In this document: positions 40,222 through 40,865 of the stretch, piece after piece | Layout: every line of letters begins with the position of its first letter | Position numbering within the stretch: position 1 is the stretch's first letter | From: Candidatus Omnitrophota bacterium | GTDB taxonomy: Bacteria > Omnitrophota > Gorgyraeia > Duberdicusellales > 4484-171 | Reading direction: 5' to 3' | NCBI GenBank assembly: GCA_028703535.1 | Contig: JAQVMQ010000007.1 | Coordinates: forward strand, 1-40,865 | Length of the DNA stretch: 40,865 bases | Position numbers and translations under genes: made by a program | The notes under the pieces: model-generated | Database searches by the model: none | Seen by the model: only the letters and a program-made list of their open reading frames with translations | What the model was told of the DNA's origin: nothing

Positions 40222-40250
40222 TTGACGATACTAAACGTAAGTATTTTAAT
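40222..40250 (+). promoter_or_regulatory. Predicted promoter of the HTH-pilM operon
   Basis: TTGACG (40222-40227) and TTTAAT (40245-40250) are 17 nt apart, each a single mismatch from consensus. The start would lie near 40257, about 38 nt before the HTH ATG. The rest of the 150-base gap after lipA shows no clear terminator. Confidence 0.6.
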
Positions 40251-40294
40251 AGAGGTATAGTGAAATTATACGAAAAGTAAGTATCGGTAAATAA

Positions 40295-40507
40295 ATGAAA
40301 ACAATATCGAAAAAAACAAAACCTGGACGTGTTCCCAAACTGATGAGTGTCGAGGAGCTGGCTGATTATTTAGGGCTGCAGAAGCAGACGATATATAATT
40401 GGCTTCATCTTAAAAAGATTTCAGGTTTAAAAATCGGTAAGGTCTGGAGATTCGACAGAAAGTATATTGATGAATGGATAAAAAAGTGTAGTCGGGAGAG
40501 ACCATGA
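40295..40507 (+). CDS. Excisionase-type helix-turn-helix protein
   Basis: This is a 70-residue winged-helix DNA-binding protein of the excisionase/MerR-like HTH_17 type, recognised by LMSVEELADYLGLQKQTIYNWLHLKKISGLKIGKVWRF followed by DRKYIDEWI. A lysine-rich tail-like N-terminus (MKTISKKTKPGR) precedes it. No integrase or phage gene is near, so the excisionase label is only structural. It overlaps the next gene, a pilM homologue, by 4 bp (ATGA), so it more likely regulates or accompanies a pilus or secretion locus. I have no direct evidence for its target site. Confidence 0.87.
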   Translation: MKTISKKTKPGRVPKLMSVEELADYLGLQKQTIYNWLHLKKISGLKIGKVWRFDRKYIDEWIKKCSRERP

Positions 40508-40865
40508 AGCAGGTTGTAGGTTTATATTTCGGGACAGACACGATAGGCGGTGTTTTAGTTGAGAACAAAAAAGTTATTATGTCTGTTAAGTTTGATCTTG
40601 CATCAATTGAAGATGCGGGCTCAGTTCAGACTGATAGCGAGGTTTTATGGGAAGCACTGGTAAACAAAACGTTACGTGCGCTAAACGCCCAAGGTAAGAC
40701 TGTATTTGTTTCGGTAGCTGATAAAGAATTTGTTACACGTTCTTTTGAAATACCTCTAACTAACAAAAAAGAAATTGAGACTTCTTTAGTTTTTGAAGCA
40801 GGGAAATATCTTCCTTTTAAACTTGAGGAAGTTGTTGTTGATTATTCTTATAACATTTTGATGGG
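40504..40865 (+). CDS. PilM-like type IV pilus assembly ATPase, truncated by the window end
   Basis: Only the first 120 codons are present. The translation starts MKQVVGLYFGTDTIGGVLVE, an actin-fold phosphate-1-like motif, and contains FVTRSFEIPLTNKKEIETSL and VFEAGKYLPFKLEEVVVDYSY, which match the PilM/type II secretion GspL-like cytoplasmic family in the FEAxxYLPF and VVDY spacing. PilM binds PilN at the inner membrane. The ATG overlaps the upstream HTH gene (ATGA). pilN, pilO and other partners would be expected beyond the window. Exact family membership remains open because half or more of the protein is missing. Confidence 0.75.
   Translation, partial: MKQVVGLYFGTDTIGGVLVENKKVIMSVKFDLASIEDAGSVQTDSEVLWEALVNKTLRALNAQGKTVFVSVADKEFVTRSFEIPLTNKKEIETSLVFEAGKYLPFKLEEVVVDYSYNILM

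Noticed and set aside
40295-40507. Prophage excisionase
   Set aside because: There is no integrase, phage gene or att site nearby, and the gene overlaps a pilM-like gene; only the HTH fold is of excisionase type.

Overview
The window looks like a chromosomal stretch of an uncultivated Gram-negative bacterium, most likely Candidatus Omnitrophota in the PVC neighbourhood. This rests on three things. The genome is AT-rich. The CdsA signature is PGMGGVLDVIDS, with the usual His and Arg of PGHGG-LDR replaced, as I remember from Chlamydia-type PVC enzymes. The 1070-residue secreted protein has segments I remember only from Omnitrophota proteins. The assignment is from memory and was not searched. 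Every gene I accept is on the + strand. There is no transposase, integrase, CRISPR array or rRNA operon.

Layout. (1) 104-2912: a signalling cassette of response regulator, membrane PAS/PAS histidine kinase and two more stand-alone receivers. (2) 2913-3630: palindromic repeats, a tRNA-Pro(GGG) gene and a 94-bp direct repeat that copies the tRNA 3' end. (3) 3631-9657: a PilZ protein, then hom, thrC, argS and recJ. (4) 9658-13542: repeat remnants, rpmB, a Ski2-like helicase, and an OmpA-domain lipoprotein overlapping a membrane-anchored coiled-coil protein. (5) 13605-19651: uppS-cdsA-dxr-rseP-ispG plus a CpaF/TadA ATPase, a tightly packed lipid, isoprenoid and envelope operon. (6) 19720-27773: proS, rimP, nusA, infB, yjbQ, trpS, scpA and ruvB, covering translation, transcription and chromosome maintenance. 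(7) 27950-31162: the large secreted protein of unknown function. (8) 31245-33950: coaC, rmuC, a DUF167 gene and pgeF. (9) 33951-34361: hairpins and AATTCCATCC-type palindromes. (10) 34362-40144: gcvT, gcvH, gcvPA, gcvPB, a LipM-type octanoyltransferase and lipA, so the glycine cleavage proteins sit with the enzymes that can lipoylate GcvH. (11) 40295-end: an excisionase-type HTH gene overlapping a truncated pilM-like gene, probably the start of a type IV pilus or secretion locus.

How the parts work together. DXR and IspG act in the MEP isoprenoid pathway, UppS makes the undecaprenyl carrier, CdsA makes CDP-diacylglycerol, and RseP is a membrane protease. Hom and ThrC take aspartate semialdehyde towards threonine. 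The glycine cleavage cluster makes T, H and both P subunits, and LipM plus LipA supply the lipoyl arm; the L protein is not in the window.

The most interesting items are the 1070-aa secreted protein, the repeated placement of promoter -10 boxes only 6-9 nt upstream of start codons (which predicts leaderless mRNAs), the tRNA-Pro tail duplication around a small palindromic insert, the short ProS that lacks room for the editing domain and carries a Cys4 motif, and the RR-HK-RR-RR cassette. All functions are by recognition of motifs and families; no database search was possible.
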